A DNA stretch of 14,453 bases from JAYWIG01 sp043789035 (GCA_043789035.1 JAYWIG010000102.1:1-14453), one strand, 5' to 3'; positions 1 through 7,542 are shown, counted from the stretch's first letter. Notes: generated by a model from the letters alone, not told the origin. Numbers and translations: made by a program.

Positions 1-1626
1 GACGATCTTGATGCGCTTGGTCTGTTGAAAGTCGACGTGCTTGCCCTTGGCATGCTGACAGCAATTTCCAAAGCCATGCGGCTCATCACTCAGCGGCGCG
101 GCTCATTATTCAAAGTACAAGATGTGCCCGCCGAAGATAGTGCAACCTATGACATGATTTCCCAAGCCGATACGGTGGGTGTATTCCAGATTGAATCACG
201 TGCGCAGATGAGCATGCTGCCGCGCCTGCGGCCGCGCGAGTTTTACGATTTAGTCATTGAAGTAGCCATTGTTCGTCCCGGCCCCATTCAAGGCGGTATG
301 GTTCACCCTTATTTGCGTCGCCGCCAAGGTTTAGAGCAAGTCGATTACCCTAGCCCTGAAATTAAATCGGCCCTATCACGTACATTAGGTGTGCCGATTT
401 TTCAAGAGCAAGTCATGCAAGTGGCCATTCTTGCTGCCGGTTTTACACCCGGAGAAGCAGACCAACTCCGACGTGCCATGGCGGCTTGGAAACGCAAAGG
501 TGGCGTGCACAAATTTTATGACCGTGTGGTCAACGGCATGCTTGAGCGTGGCTACACGCAAGAATTTGCAGAACGCATTTTCAAACAAATTCAGGGCTTT
601 GGAGAATACGGTTTTCCAGAAAGTCATGCCGCAAGTTTTGCGCTACTTGTTTATATTAGTTGTTGGATTAAACGCCATGAACCTGCCGCTTTTTTAGCAG
701 CCATGCTTAATAGCCAACCACTAGGCTTTTACGCACCTGCGCAGTTAGTACGAGATGCCAGAGAACACGGCATCGAAGTACGCGCAGTCGACGTATTAGA
801 AAGCAGCATTGACTGCACCTTAGAAGAGTTTGTTGCAACCCCAAATGAAATTATGATGAACGATCAAATTGATTACCGCCCGCAACCCGCTGTGCGTTTG
901 GGGTTGAATCAAATCCGAGGTCTTTCATACATCGCTTGTGAAAAATTAGTGTCCGCGCGTGAAGCTAGAAAAACGCAAGGCTTCGATGAATACATGTTCG
1001 ACTCGGTAGAGGATTTAGCCCGCGCCGCAGAGCTTGCGACTAAAGATCTTCAATCGTTGGCGCAATCAGGTGCACTAGCCGTTCTAGCGGGGCATCGCGC
1101 CCAAGCAGCATGGGAAGTGGCTGGTATCAAGCCCATGCCAAGACTGCTTGCCGATGCCCGTTTTGATGAAGCGCCTTTGGTACTAGCGCCGCTCAGCGAA
1201 GGCGAAGAAATCTTAGCCGACTATTCCAGCATCGGTATTCCTATGGGGCGCCATCCTTTGGCGCTGCTGCGCCCACAACTAGCCAAGTTTAAAGTTGAAA
1301 CCGCACAGGTGCTGCGTGGTTACCCACATGGGCGAATGGCTAGGGCCAGCGGCATTGTTACTCATAGGCAGCGCCCTGAAACCGCAAAGGGTACGGTATT
1401 CGTTACATTGGAAGATGAAACCGGTTCCATCAATGTGATCGTGTGGCCAACCTTGGTTGAACAGTACCGTAAAGAAGTCATGCGATCAAAACTCATGACA
1501 GTCTATGGCACTTGGCAGCGCGATGCCCTAACTGGAGGACAAGTCATGAATTTACTCGCACAAAGAGTTGTCGATCATTCGGAGATGCTTGGCTCGCTGC
1601 TTACGAAAAGTCGAGATTTTCGCTGA
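1..1626 (+). CDS. dnaE2: Error-prone DNA polymerase DnaE2, C-terminal half (5' end outside window)
   Basis: DnaE2 is a C-family polymerase alpha-subunit homologue that works with ImuA and ImuB in damage-induced translesion synthesis. The reading frame is open from base 1, so the gene enters from the left; 541 residues are visible out of roughly 1,030-1,090 usual for the family. Residues 8-13 (LLKVDV) match the block that carries the third catalytic aspartate in Pol III alpha (D12 here); the first two catalytic aspartates and the PHP domain must lie upstream. A FPESHAASFA block is at about 205-214, a helix-hairpin-helix region begins near 298 (RLGLNQIRGL), and an OB-fold runs from about 440 to 525 (GTVFVTLEDETGSINVIVWP). 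The protein stops at SRDFR, the usual DnaE2 end, without the tau-binding tail of replicative DnaE; together these favour DnaE2 over DnaE1. The imuA/imuB genes expected upstream and any LexA site are not visible. Confidence 0.95.
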   Translation, partial: DDLDALGLLKVDVLALGMLTAISKAMRLITQRRGSLFKVQDVPAEDSATYDMISQADTVGVFQIESRAQMSMLPRLRPREFYDLVIEVAIVRPGPIQGGMVHPYLRRRQGLEQVDYPSPEIKSALSRTLGVPIFQEQVMQVAILAAGFTPGEADQLRRAMAAWKRKGGVHKFYDRVVNGMLERGYTQEFAERIFKQIQGFGEYGFPESHAASFALLVYISCWIKRHEPAAFLAAMLNSQPLGFYAPAQLVRDAREHGIEVRAVDVLESSIDCTLEEFVATPNEIMMNDQIDYRPQPAVRLGLNQIRGLSYIACEKLVSAREARKTQGFDEYMFDSVEDLARAAELATKDLQSLAQSGALAVLAGHRAQAAWEVAGIKPMPRLLADARFDEAPLVLAPLSEGEEILADYSSIGIPMGRHPLALLRPQLAKFKVETAQVLRGYPHGRMARASGIVTHRQRPETAKGTVFVTLEDETGSINVIVWPTLVEQYRKEVMRSKLMTVYGTWQRDALTGGQVMNLLAQRVVDHSEMLGSLLTKSRDFR

Positions 1627-1886
1627 ACCCTAGTCGATCAGCCGACCAGTGGCGGCCATCAAACGACCGAACGTCGATCACCGTACAAAGACTTGCGTAA
1701 GCCATTACGTACTGATTGATAGTTAATCGTATTCAGTCAGCGTCACGTTGGAGCCACCTTTATGTGAGCCTCTTTCGCCTCGTCCTTGACCGCAAGACTA
1801 GCGACGAGCGCAATTATTTGTCATTCGCTATTGATGATTGACCTCGCTAGGTCAGTACTTGGGTTTGGTAATTTAGTCGGCGTGAA
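1627..1886. other. Intergenic stretch with small hairpins and short direct repeats, no gene recognised
   Basis: No convincing coding frame is seen on either strand between the dnaE2 stop and the remnant at 1887. The octamer GTCGATCA occurs at 1570-1577 (inside dnaE2), 1633-1640 and 1673-1680. Small inverted repeats are CGTAA-GCCA-TTACG (1696-1709), a nested structure with outer arms CTCGTC (1779-1784) and GACGAG (1803-1808) around CTTG-ACCG-CAAG, and TGACCT-CGCT-AGGTCA (1839-1854). None is followed by a T-run, so I do not call a classical terminator for dnaE2. The stretch may be decayed sequence or may carry transcript-end structures. Confidence 0.5.
1839..1854. repeat. Perfect 6-bp inverted repeat, possible hairpin downstream of dnaE2
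   Basis: The arms TGACCT and AGGTCA are perfectly complementary around a CGCT loop. It is the tidiest hairpin between dnaE2 and the remnant. No T-run follows on either strand, so a rho-independent terminator is unlikely; an operator half-site pair or chance are alternatives. Confidence 0.35.
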
Positions 1887-2217
1887 ATGATTCTACGCAT
1901 CACTAACAACACGGCAGAAGCCCTTATCAATGCGATGCAACTGCATGGCTGAGCAAACAAAGCAAACTTTCAGAGGTTCAAGCAATCGCAATTAGCATCG
2001 CTTCGCAAGAGCTTTGGCTTATCTATCATGTGGCTCACCAACAAACGTTTGCTAACGATGACTTTTTTTTGTTTAGCCACATCAAAATCCGTCAACCAGT
2101 TACGATAGGTTAGATGCCTGGGTTGCTTTGCATCGTTTCGAACAACTCGGGCTTGTTGAACATGTCACGCAAGAGCACGGTGTTGTGGATGGGAATTTCT
2201 TTTATCGGTTTAAGTAG
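1887..2217 (+). pseudogene. Possible frameshifted remnant of a small protein gene
   Basis: Three successive reading frames look protein-like and join end to end. An ATG frame opens at 1887 and stops at 1950-1952. A second frame is open from 1907 to 2110 and reads, among others, LSEVQAIAISIASQELWLIY. A third is open from 2077 to the TAG at 2215-2217 and reads RLDAWVALHRFEQLGLVEHV and ends NFFYRFK. Codon choice looks coding, and joining them would take two frameshifts; a run of eight T at 2063-2070 lies just before the zone (2077-2110) where the second shift would fall. The helix 'LHRFEQLGLVEHV' near the end loosely recalls the recognition-helix region of winged-helix regulators such as the Fur family, but the resemblance is weak and I do not assign a function. 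No ribosome binding site is evident at 1887. It could also be chance open sequence. Confidence 0.35.
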
Positions 2218-2245
2218 TTAACGAACAAAGCAACTAACTCAAACC
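2207..2245. repeat. Inverted repeat spanning the metZ stop codon and the end of the remnant
   Basis: The left arm GGTTTAAGTAGTT (2207-2219) and right arm AACTAACTCAAACC (2232-2245) pair over about 13 positions, with one G-T wobble and one bulged base, around a 12-nt loop. The arms include the last codons of metZ on the minus strand and the last codons of the plus-strand remnant. There is no T-run after it on either strand and it is AT-rich, so it is not a textbook terminator. As the meeting point of convergent transcripts it could still act as a transcript-end structure. Confidence 0.45.
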
Positions 2246-3436
2246 ATTGGCCAGATCAGCGCAGATATCTCTAGGCGACTCTAAGCCCACCGCAACGCGA
2301 ATAAGCCCTTCACCAATACCAGCAGCTTCGCGATCGGCTGGAGCCATACGGCCATGTGTTGTGCTTGCCGGGTGAGTAATAGTGGTTTTAACATCGCCTA
2401 AATTAGCTGTGATCGACAGCATCTTGCAGCCATTCACCACTTTCCAAGCGTTGGCGCGTTTGCTTGCGTCATCACTCCCGTGCACATCGAAGGAAAGCAC
2501 CGCTCCACCAGCACTCTGCTGGCGTACCGCGAGCTCATGCTGTGGGTGTGACTTTAAGAATGGGTAAGACACCCTAGCCACCGCAGATTGTGCTTCGAGC
2601 CAAGTTGCAACTTCGAGCGCATTAATCGATTGCTGTTTCATACGAATCTCTAAAGTCTCTAAGCCTTTGCTTAGCACCCACGCATTAAAGGCAGATAGCG
2701 CTGGGCCACTATAGCGAACTATCGGCTGAAGTTGTTCCAAGATGTATTTTTTGGTGCCTAGCACTGCACCACCCAAAACTCTACCCTGCCCGTCTAAGTA
2801 CTTAGTGGCAGAGTGAATGATGATGTCAGCTCCTTGAGACAACGGCTTTTGTAGTGCGGGGGTACAAAAGCAATTATCAACAACTAACAACACGTTATGC
2901 TTTTTACAGATAGCAGCTAAACCTGCCACATCGGCCACATCTCCAGTTGGATTTGCAGGAGTTTCGATATAAAAGAATTTCGTATTTGGCGTGATCGCCG
3001 CTTCCCAAGCTTTCAAATCAACCAGAGGCACGAATGTCGTAGCAACACCATATCGCTGATACAAATTGAAAAGCTGAATCGTCGTGCCAAAAACACCTTT
3101 GGAGCAAACAATATGATCGCCACTCTTGGTTAAGCTCATGACAATCGAATTAATCGCAGACATGCCGGTCGCAGTCGCAAGACAGGCTTGCGCTCCTTCA
3201 AGAGCAGCCAAGCGATCTTGGAAAACCGATACCGTCGGGTTACCAAATCGCGAGTAAATATAACCCTCGGCTTCGCCCGCAAATTTCGCAGCAGCATGCT
3301 CGGCACTATCGTGAACAAAACTAGAAGTTAAAAACATCGCTTCGGAATGCTCACCAAAGCTACTACGTTCGTGGCCTGCACGAACACCTAATGTTGAGAA
3401 ATCGAAATCGTCTGGGTTGCTATTGGAAATATTCAT
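2234..3436 (-). CDS. metZ: O-succinylhomoserine sulfhydrylase (MetZ), PLP-dependent
   Basis: Cytoplasmic enzyme of the Cys/Met-metabolism PLP family that makes homocysteine directly from an acylated homoserine and sulfide, the direct-sulfhydrylation route to methionine. At 400 residues it has the expected length. Visible motifs are the phosphate-binding YSRFGNPT (61-68), the glycine-rich ATATGMSA (87-94), Asp187 in VVDNCF (ring-nitrogen contact), and the PLP lysine K212 in HSATKYLDGQGR, a signature I associate with MetZ rather than with MetB, MetC or MetY. The start lies 9 bp after the purF stop, with only a weak purine-rich stretch before it, so translation may be coupled to purF. It is the last gene of the long minus-strand unit. 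Family is certain; succinyl rather than acetyl substrate is inferred from the MetZ-type motif. Confidence 0.93.
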   Translation of the reverse strand: MNISNSNPDDFDFSTLGVRAGHERSSFGEHSEAMFLTSSFVHDSAEHAAAKFAGEAEGYIYSRFGNPTVSVFQDRLAALEGAQACLATATGMSAINSIVMSLTKSGDHIVCSKGVFGTTIQLFNLYQRYGVATTFVPLVDLKAWEAAITPNTKFFYIETPANPTGDVADVAGLAAICKKHNVLLVVDNCFCTPALQKPLSQGADIIIHSATKYLDGQGRVLGGAVLGTKKYILEQLQPIVRYSGPALSAFNAWVLSKGLETLEIRMKQQSINALEVATWLEAQSAVARVSYPFLKSHPQHELAVRQQSAGGAVLSFDVHGSDDASKRANAWKVVNGCKMLSITANLGDVKTTITHPASTTHGRMAPADREAAGIGEGLIRVAVGLESPRDICADLANGLS

Positions 3437-3445
3437 GGGGTTTAC

Positions 3446-4969
3446 TTATCTTTCGGCGGCGGCACTAAAACTTAAATTCATTTGGTTGCGAGGATCTTCC
3501 TCACCGATTGAATCTGCTTTTCGGTTTGCTTCCATACGATCTAGATATTCAGCATCAATGCCGCCAGCAATATACTTGCCATCAAAGCATGAAGCTTCGA
3601 AATCGCGAATCTTCGAGTTGCCAAGACCAACCGCTTTTTTCATTCCATCAATGGTTTGATAAACCAAAGCATCGGCACCTATCATCTTTCTAATTTCTTC
3701 AGAGTCGCGTCCATTGGCAATCAACTCTGAGCGGGTTGGCATATCGATGCCATACACATTAGGATACTTGACTGGCGCAGCCGCCGACGCCATATACACC
3801 TTGTTTGCACCTGCTTCTCTGGCCATTTGAACGATCTCGTACGACGTCGTGCCACGCACAATAGAGTCATCAACAAGCAAAACATTTTTGCCTTTGAACT
3901 CAACACTCATTGCGTTCAATTTCTGGCGAACGGTTTTCTTGCGCGTCGCCTGACCTGGCATGATGAAGGTACGACCAACATAGCGATTCTTTAAAAAACC
4001 TTCACGATAATCAATGCCTAACTTCATCGCAAGCTGCATCGCCGAAGGCCTTGATGTATCGGGAATTGGCATAACCACGTCAATTGCCCCGGAGGACAAC
4101 TCTCGTCGAACTTCCTCAGCCAAAGTTTCGCCCAAACGAAGTCTAGCGTCATAAACGGAGGTGCCGTCGATGACCGAATCGGGCCTTGCGAAATACACGT
4201 ACTCAAAAATACACGGATTCAAGGAAGTGTTCGTTGCACATTGCTGCGAATAAAAATTTCCATCAAGATCTATAAACACCGCTTCGCCGGGTGCAATATC
4301 GCGCACAAACTTAAAGCCTAAACCTTCGAGCGCCACTGATTCGGATGCAACTAGGTACTCGGTACCGGCATCAGTTTCCGAAATGCCATAGCAAAGAGGA
4401 CGAATGCCAAATGGATCACGAAAAGCTAAAACACCATAGCCGGCGATTTCGGCTACACAAGCGTACGCTCCTTCCAATCGCTGATGCAAGACAGCGACTG
4501 CTATAAACAACGCGGCCGGATCGAGCGAAACGCCCGTAGTCGCTGCTTGCAACTCATATGCGAGTACGTTTAGCAGCACTTCTGAATCAGACTGAGTGTT
4601 GATGTGGCGACGATCTCTTAAAAACATATCGTCTTTGAGGCGCTGCCAGTTCGTCAAGTTTCCGTTATGGGCTAGCACGATACCGAATGGGGCGTTCACA
4701 TAAAACGGCTGTGCTTCTTCAGAATTACTCGCTGAACCCGCCGTCGGGTAACGTACATGGGCAATACCACTGATACCAGGCAAAGAGCGCATATTGCGAG
4801 TACGAAACACATCTCGTACCAATCCGTTGCCTTTTTGCAGGCTGAATGTCCCACCATGGCTTGTAGCAATGCCCGCAGCATCTTGACCGCGATGTTGCAG
4901 CAATAAAAGCCCGTCATAAAGCAGTTGGTTAACAGCGCCTTTGGCGACAACGCCGAGTATTCCACACAT
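3446..4969 (-). CDS. purF: Amidophosphoribosyltransferase (PurF)
   Basis: Catalyses the first committed step of de novo purine synthesis, PRPP plus glutamine to 5-phosphoribosylamine. The 507-residue protein begins MCGILGVV; Cys2 becomes the N-terminal nucleophile of the Ntn glutaminase domain after Met removal, so there is no long propeptide, as in the enterobacterial enzyme. Glutaminase-domain landmarks are HRGQDAAG (27-34), HVRYPTAG (71-78) and HNGNL (101-105). The phosphoribosyltransferase domain has the flexible-loop segment KNRYVGRTFI (327-336) and the PRPP-binding motif LLVDDSIVRGTT (364-375). An ATG start with a clear GGAGAG ribosome site fixes the N-terminus. Upstream is cvpA with a 68-bp gap that holds a palindrome; downstream metZ follows after 9 bp. 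The cvpA-purF pairing is conserved with enterobacteria. Confidence 0.98.
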   Translation of the reverse strand: MCGILGVVAKGAVNQLLYDGLLLLQHRGQDAAGIATSHGGTFSLQKGNGLVRDVFRTRNMRSLPGISGIAHVRYPTAGSASNSEEAQPFYVNAPFGIVLAHNGNLTNWQRLKDDMFLRDRRHINTQSDSEVLLNVLAYELQAATTGVSLDPAALFIAVAVLHQRLEGAYACVAEIAGYGVLAFRDPFGIRPLCYGISETDAGTEYLVASESVALEGLGFKFVRDIAPGEAVFIDLDGNFYSQQCATNTSLNPCIFEYVYFARPDSVIDGTSVYDARLRLGETLAEEVRRELSSGAIDVVMPIPDTSRPSAMQLAMKLGIDYREGFLKNRYVGRTFIMPGQATRKKTVRQKLNAMSVEFKGKNVLLVDDSIVRGTTSYEIVQMAREAGANKVYMASAAAPVKYPNVYGIDMPTRSELIANGRDSEEIRKMIGADALVYQTIDGMKKAVGLGNSKIRDFEASCFDGKYIAGGIDAEYLDRMEANRKADSIGEEDPRNQMNLSFSAAAER

Positions 4970-4975
4970 CTTGTA

Positions 4976-4981
4976 CTCTCC
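4976..4981 (-). promoter_or_regulatory. Ribosome binding site of purF
   Basis: GGAGAG on the minus strand lies 6 bases before the purF ATG. It is one of the strongest Shine-Dalgarno matches in the window and sets the start so that Cys2 becomes the catalytic residue. It suggests independent translation initiation after the wider gap from cvpA. Confidence 0.75.
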
Positions 4982-4986
4982 AGCTT

Positions 4987-5003
4987 TACGCAGTACCTGC
5001 GTA
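4987..5003. promoter_or_regulatory. 17-bp perfect palindrome in the cvpA-purF gap (possible operator or hairpin)
   Basis: The arms TACGCAG and CTGCGTA are exact complements around a 3-bp centre (TAC). The palindrome ends about 17 bp before the purF start. Read on the plus strand it is followed by GGCTTTTTT, the layout of a rho-independent terminator pointing away from purF; read on the minus strand it has no T-run and sits just before the purF ribosome site. It is not a clear match to the enterobacterial PurR box. Options are a regulator operator, an mRNA hairpin affecting purF translation or decay, or a terminator for antisense transcription. Confidence 0.5.
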
Positions 5004-5037
5004 GGCTTTTTTAGAAAAAATCAAATAGGTCTTTGGA

Positions 5038-5526
5038 TTACGTCTTTTGAATACCGCTCAAACGCTCGGGCAAAAACGGCTCCAACCAAAACACCATCAT
5101 TTCCATAAATGGGCGGCTAACTGACTGTTTCCAAAGCGCTTGTTCATGCAACCCAAACTGTTTTGCAACTAGGGCAACTACCGCTACAACAATAGCGGCC
5201 CGAGCAAAACCAAGCAAACCACCCAATAATCGATCCGCACTACCCAAGCCGGCTTTACCTAAACCCGCAGAGATTAGCCCACCAACCATTCTCACAGCGA
5301 TAAATAGCAGGATAAAAAGTGGAACAGCTAAAAGCCAGGTACTTTCGAGATTAAAAATCGGCGCAATCAGAGGCGAGACAATTGGCAAAAGCAAAGGCGT
5401 ACCAACCAATGCGACAACCCAAGCAAGCAAAGCAAATACAGTTCGTATCATCCCCCGCCAAATGCCAAAACCAATTGATAAAAACACGATGACCAGAACA
5501 AACCAATCCCAACCTGTTAGTTCCAT
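5038..5526 (-). CDS. cvpA: CvpA family inner membrane protein
   Basis: CvpA was named for its requirement in colicin V production; the family is widespread, sits in the inner membrane and its molecular role is not settled. The 162-residue protein has four hydrophobic segments at about 6-24, 28-56, 64-85 and 100-121. The N-terminal WDWFVLVIVFLSIGFGIWRG has the pattern of CvpA N-termini, in which a first helix is followed by a G-x-x-RG turn. Length is normal. The start is 9 bp after the dedD stop with no clear Shine-Dalgarno sequence, so translation may be coupled to dedD. Its position between dedD and purF is the same as in enterobacteria. Confidence 0.92.
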   Translation of the reverse strand: MELTGWDWFVLVIVFLSIGFGIWRGMIRTVFALLAWVVALVGTPLLLPIVSPLIAPIFNLESTWLLAVPLFILLFIAVRMVGGLISAGLGKAGLGSADRLLGGLLGFARAAIVVAVVALVAKQFGLHEQALWKQSVSRPFMEMMVFWLEPFLPERLSGIQKT

Positions 5527-5535
5527 ATAAACAGC

Positions 5536-6231
5536 CTAGGGTGCGATGAGAGCTGAATCGATACCAGCTGCTTTCAGCTTTTCTCTGGCTTGGTCAGCAG
5601 CATCTTTCGATGAGAACGGGCCAACTCGAACTCGAATACGCTTACCAGAGTTTGTATCAACATCTTCAGTGAAAGCTTTCAAGCCAATCGCTGCGGCGCG
5701 CTTAACTTGTTCTTGCGCACCTGTAGCGCTACCAAAAGCACCAATTTGAACAAGATACTTCGCGGGCTTATCGGATTTAGACTTATCAACGGGGGTTGGA
5801 CTGGCTTTCTCTGCTTTTGCAGTTTCCTTTGGTTTATCCGATTTTGCAATCAGATCGGCCACTGTCGTCGATGGACCTGGCTTTATAGCTTCGACCTTCG
5901 GTTCTGCCTTAGGTTCTGCCTTAGGTTCTGCCTTAGGTTCATATTTAGGTTCGTCTTTTGGAACCTCCTTGCCGGTGTCTTCTTTTGAGGGCACAACCGG
6001 TGCAGGTACCACAGCAGGCAAAGAGATTTCAGGCGTAACAACCATCGGCGCAACAGGCTTGGTCACCGAAACCTTGACATCATCTACATTTTTAGAGTTT
6101 TTCTTTGGTTCTGCATCGAACAAGAACGGCAAGCCAGCCGCAAGGCCAATGCACAGCACAGCAGCCCCTACCAAACGGCGACGAGCACGTTTTTTTTGCG
6201 GTAACGAAGGGTCTTGCGCGGTATCAGCCAT
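5536..6231 (-). CDS. dedD: DedD-like SPOR-domain cell division protein
   Basis: A single-pass inner membrane protein with a periplasmic SPOR domain; such domains bind septal peptidoglycan stripped of stem peptides, and DedD is a non-essential division factor. Order in the 231 residues: a basic cytoplasmic tail (PQKKRARRR, 11-19), one membrane helix (about 20-38), a long Pro/Lys/Glu-rich linker with tandem EPKA units (about 94-112), then the SPOR domain (about 157-231; YLVQIGAFGSATGAQEQV, RVRVGPFSSKDAADQ). The symbol rests on domain order plus the accD-folC-dedD-cvpA-purF context shared with enterobacteria; the linker itself is not conserved. The start is 9 bp after the folC stop with no strong ribosome site. 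A run of eight A encodes the basic tail at 6190-6197. Confidence 0.88.
   Translation of the reverse strand: MADTAQDPSLPQKKRARRRLVGAAVLCIGLAAGLPFLFDAEPKKNSKNVDDVKVSVTKPVAPMVVTPEISLPAVVPAPVVPSKEDTGKEVPKDEPKYEPKAEPKAEPKAEPKVEAIKPGPSTTVADLIAKSDKPKETAKAEKASPTPVDKSKSDKPAKYLVQIGAFGSATGAQEQVKRAAAIGLKAFTEDVDTNSGKRIRVRVGPFSSKDAADQAREKLKAAGIDSALIAP
5894..5943 (-). repeat. Tandem 12-bp repeats encoding EPKA units in DedD linker
   Basis: On the plus strand the unit TTAGGTTCTGCC recurs nearly perfectly in tandem, with a diverged copy on each side. On the coding strand this gives repeated Glu-Pro-Lys-Ala in the periplasmic linker before the SPOR domain. In-frame 12-bp units can vary in copy number by replication slippage without breaking the gene. 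Confidence 0.75.
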
Positions 6232-6240
6232 GAAAATTCT

Positions 6241-7542
6241 TTAACGCCTCGCTTGAGCGTCGGCAACGGTGAGAAATGATCCAAACACCAAAATTCTATC
6301 AGCCTCGGCTGCACGGGCCTTTGCTTGCGCCAACGCGAGAGATGGCGCATGCAACGCATCGCTCACTAAAGTTATAGTGCGATCGTTTTTACCATCAACA
6401 ACACCGAGTTCGCCAAGCACTTTCGCAAGCTGTTCAGCGGACGCACCTCTGATTCCAGGTAAAGTACACAACAGCCAGTGATCAACCTTATCAATCAATC
6501 GAGCTAGGCTAGATCGAATATCTTTATCGGCCAACATGCCCACTACGGCGTAGGTATAAGGGAAAAACCCCATGTTGTCTAAATTGCTCGCCAAGTGCCC
6601 CACAGCGTGCGGATTATGAGCAACATCCATGACAACAACAGGCCGACCTGCTATCACCTGAAAACGCCCCGGCAAATCAACGATGGCTAAGCCTTGGCGT
6701 ATCGCACCAGCGGTGACTGGTAAACGCATTCTAAGAGCATCTAACGCGGCCAAAACACCAGAGGCGTTAAGTAGTTGGTTGGCCCCTCTTAAGGCTGGGT
6801 AAGCTAAGCTATTACGCCGGTTTTGCCTGCCAGCGTAACTCCATTGCTGCTTATCGCCAGAGTAGTTAAAGTCTCGACCAAAAAGCCAGAGATCGGCTTT
6901 AATCTCATCAGCATAGTGAATTAGAGACTTTGGTGCCATTGGATCGCTGCAAATTGCAGGCCTACCGGATCGATACACATGCGCTTTCTCAAGAGCAATT
7001 TTTTCCCGGGTGTCCCCTAATAACTCGGCATGATCAATATCAATCGAAGTCACAATGGAACAATCGGCATCCACAATATTGACCGCATCAAGCCTGCCAC
7101 CCAAACCGACTTCGAGTATTTGCACATCGACATTTGCATATGCAAATGCTTTGAATATTGCTAACGTTGTGAACTCAAAATAAGTCAGGGTAATCGTGGG
7201 GTTTAACTGCCTAGCCGCATCAACCGCTTCGAAATACGGAATCAAATCAGCTTCGGCAATTGGCTGGCCATTAACTCTTGCACGTTCGGTAAAGTGAATC
7301 AGATGCGGTGAGGTGTACGTTGCAACCTTGTAACCAGATGACAAAAGAATCGCTTCGAGCATTGCGCAAGTCGAACCTTTGCCATTTGTACCAGCAACGA
7401 TAATCTTCGCGCTACTTTGATAACCCGGAGCATCAAACAGCCCTAACCGTGTAGCGACCTCTTTAACCCGTTCCAACCCCATGTCAATGGGCTTGGCGTG
7501 AATCTTTTCTATATGGGCAAGCCACTCATCAAAACTAGGCAA
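6241..7542 (-). CDS. folC: Bifunctional dihydrofolate synthase / folylpolyglutamate synthase (FolC)
   Basis: Mur-ligase-like ATP-dependent enzyme that adds glutamate to dihydropteroate and then further glutamates to folates, in the cytoplasm. Motifs, numbered from the start chosen here: the P-loop GTNGKGST (51-58), then YTSPHLIHFTERARVNG, EVGLGGRLDAVN, DIDHAELLGDTREKIALEKA, and in the C-terminal domain MDVAHNPHA and VGMLADKD. No ATG precedes the conserved SFDEWLAHIEKIHAKPIDMG segment. I chose the TTG at 7540-7542 (433 residues, 8-bp overlap with accD) because it places the N-terminus where family members usually begin. The alternative TTG at 7573-7575 gives 444 residues and a 41-bp overlap with accD. 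Either way translation is probably coupled to accD. The dedD start follows the stop by 9 bp. Confidence 0.93.
   Translation of the reverse strand: MPSFDEWLAHIEKIHAKPIDMGLERVKEVATRLGLFDAPGYQSSAKIIVAGTNGKGSTCAMLEAILLSSGYKVATYTSPHLIHFTERARVNGQPIAEADLIPYFEAVDAARQLNPTITLTYFEFTTLAIFKAFAYANVDVQILEVGLGGRLDAVNIVDADCSIVTSIDIDHAELLGDTREKIALEKAHVYRSGRPAICSDPMAPKSLIHYADEIKADLWLFGRDFNYSGDKQQWSYAGRQNRRNSLAYPALRGANQLLNASGVLAALDALRMRLPVTAGAIRQGLAIVDLPGRFQVIAGRPVVVMDVAHNPHAVGHLASNLDNMGFFPYTYAVVGMLADKDIRSSLARLIDKVDHWLLCTLPGIRGASAEQLAKVLGELGVVDGKNDRTITLVSDALHAPSLALAQAKARAAEADRILVFGSFLTVADAQARR

Noticed and set aside
389..697. Open frames of 80-102 codons inside dnaE2 on both strands
   Set aside because: They overlap a well-conserved DnaE2 frame, have no recognisable motif, and lack a supporting context. 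They are shadows of the real gene.
1627..2233. An intact gene, tRNA, insertion sequence or CRISPR array in the gap
   Set aside because: No long frame, cloverleaf, transposase motif with terminal repeats, or regularly spaced repeats were seen. The GTCGATCA copies are too short and too irregularly spaced for CRISPR.
4987..5011. Rho-independent terminator ending cvpA transcription
   Set aside because: The T-run follows the palindrome only on the plus strand, whereas cvpA and purF run on the minus strand. It would not stop cvpA transcription, so it is listed as a palindrome of unknown role.
5707..5988. Plus-strand frame with a Cys/Leu/Arg/Phe repeat opposite dedD
   Set aside because: The repeat is the antisense reading of the EPKA-coding tandem units; there is no independent support for a gene.
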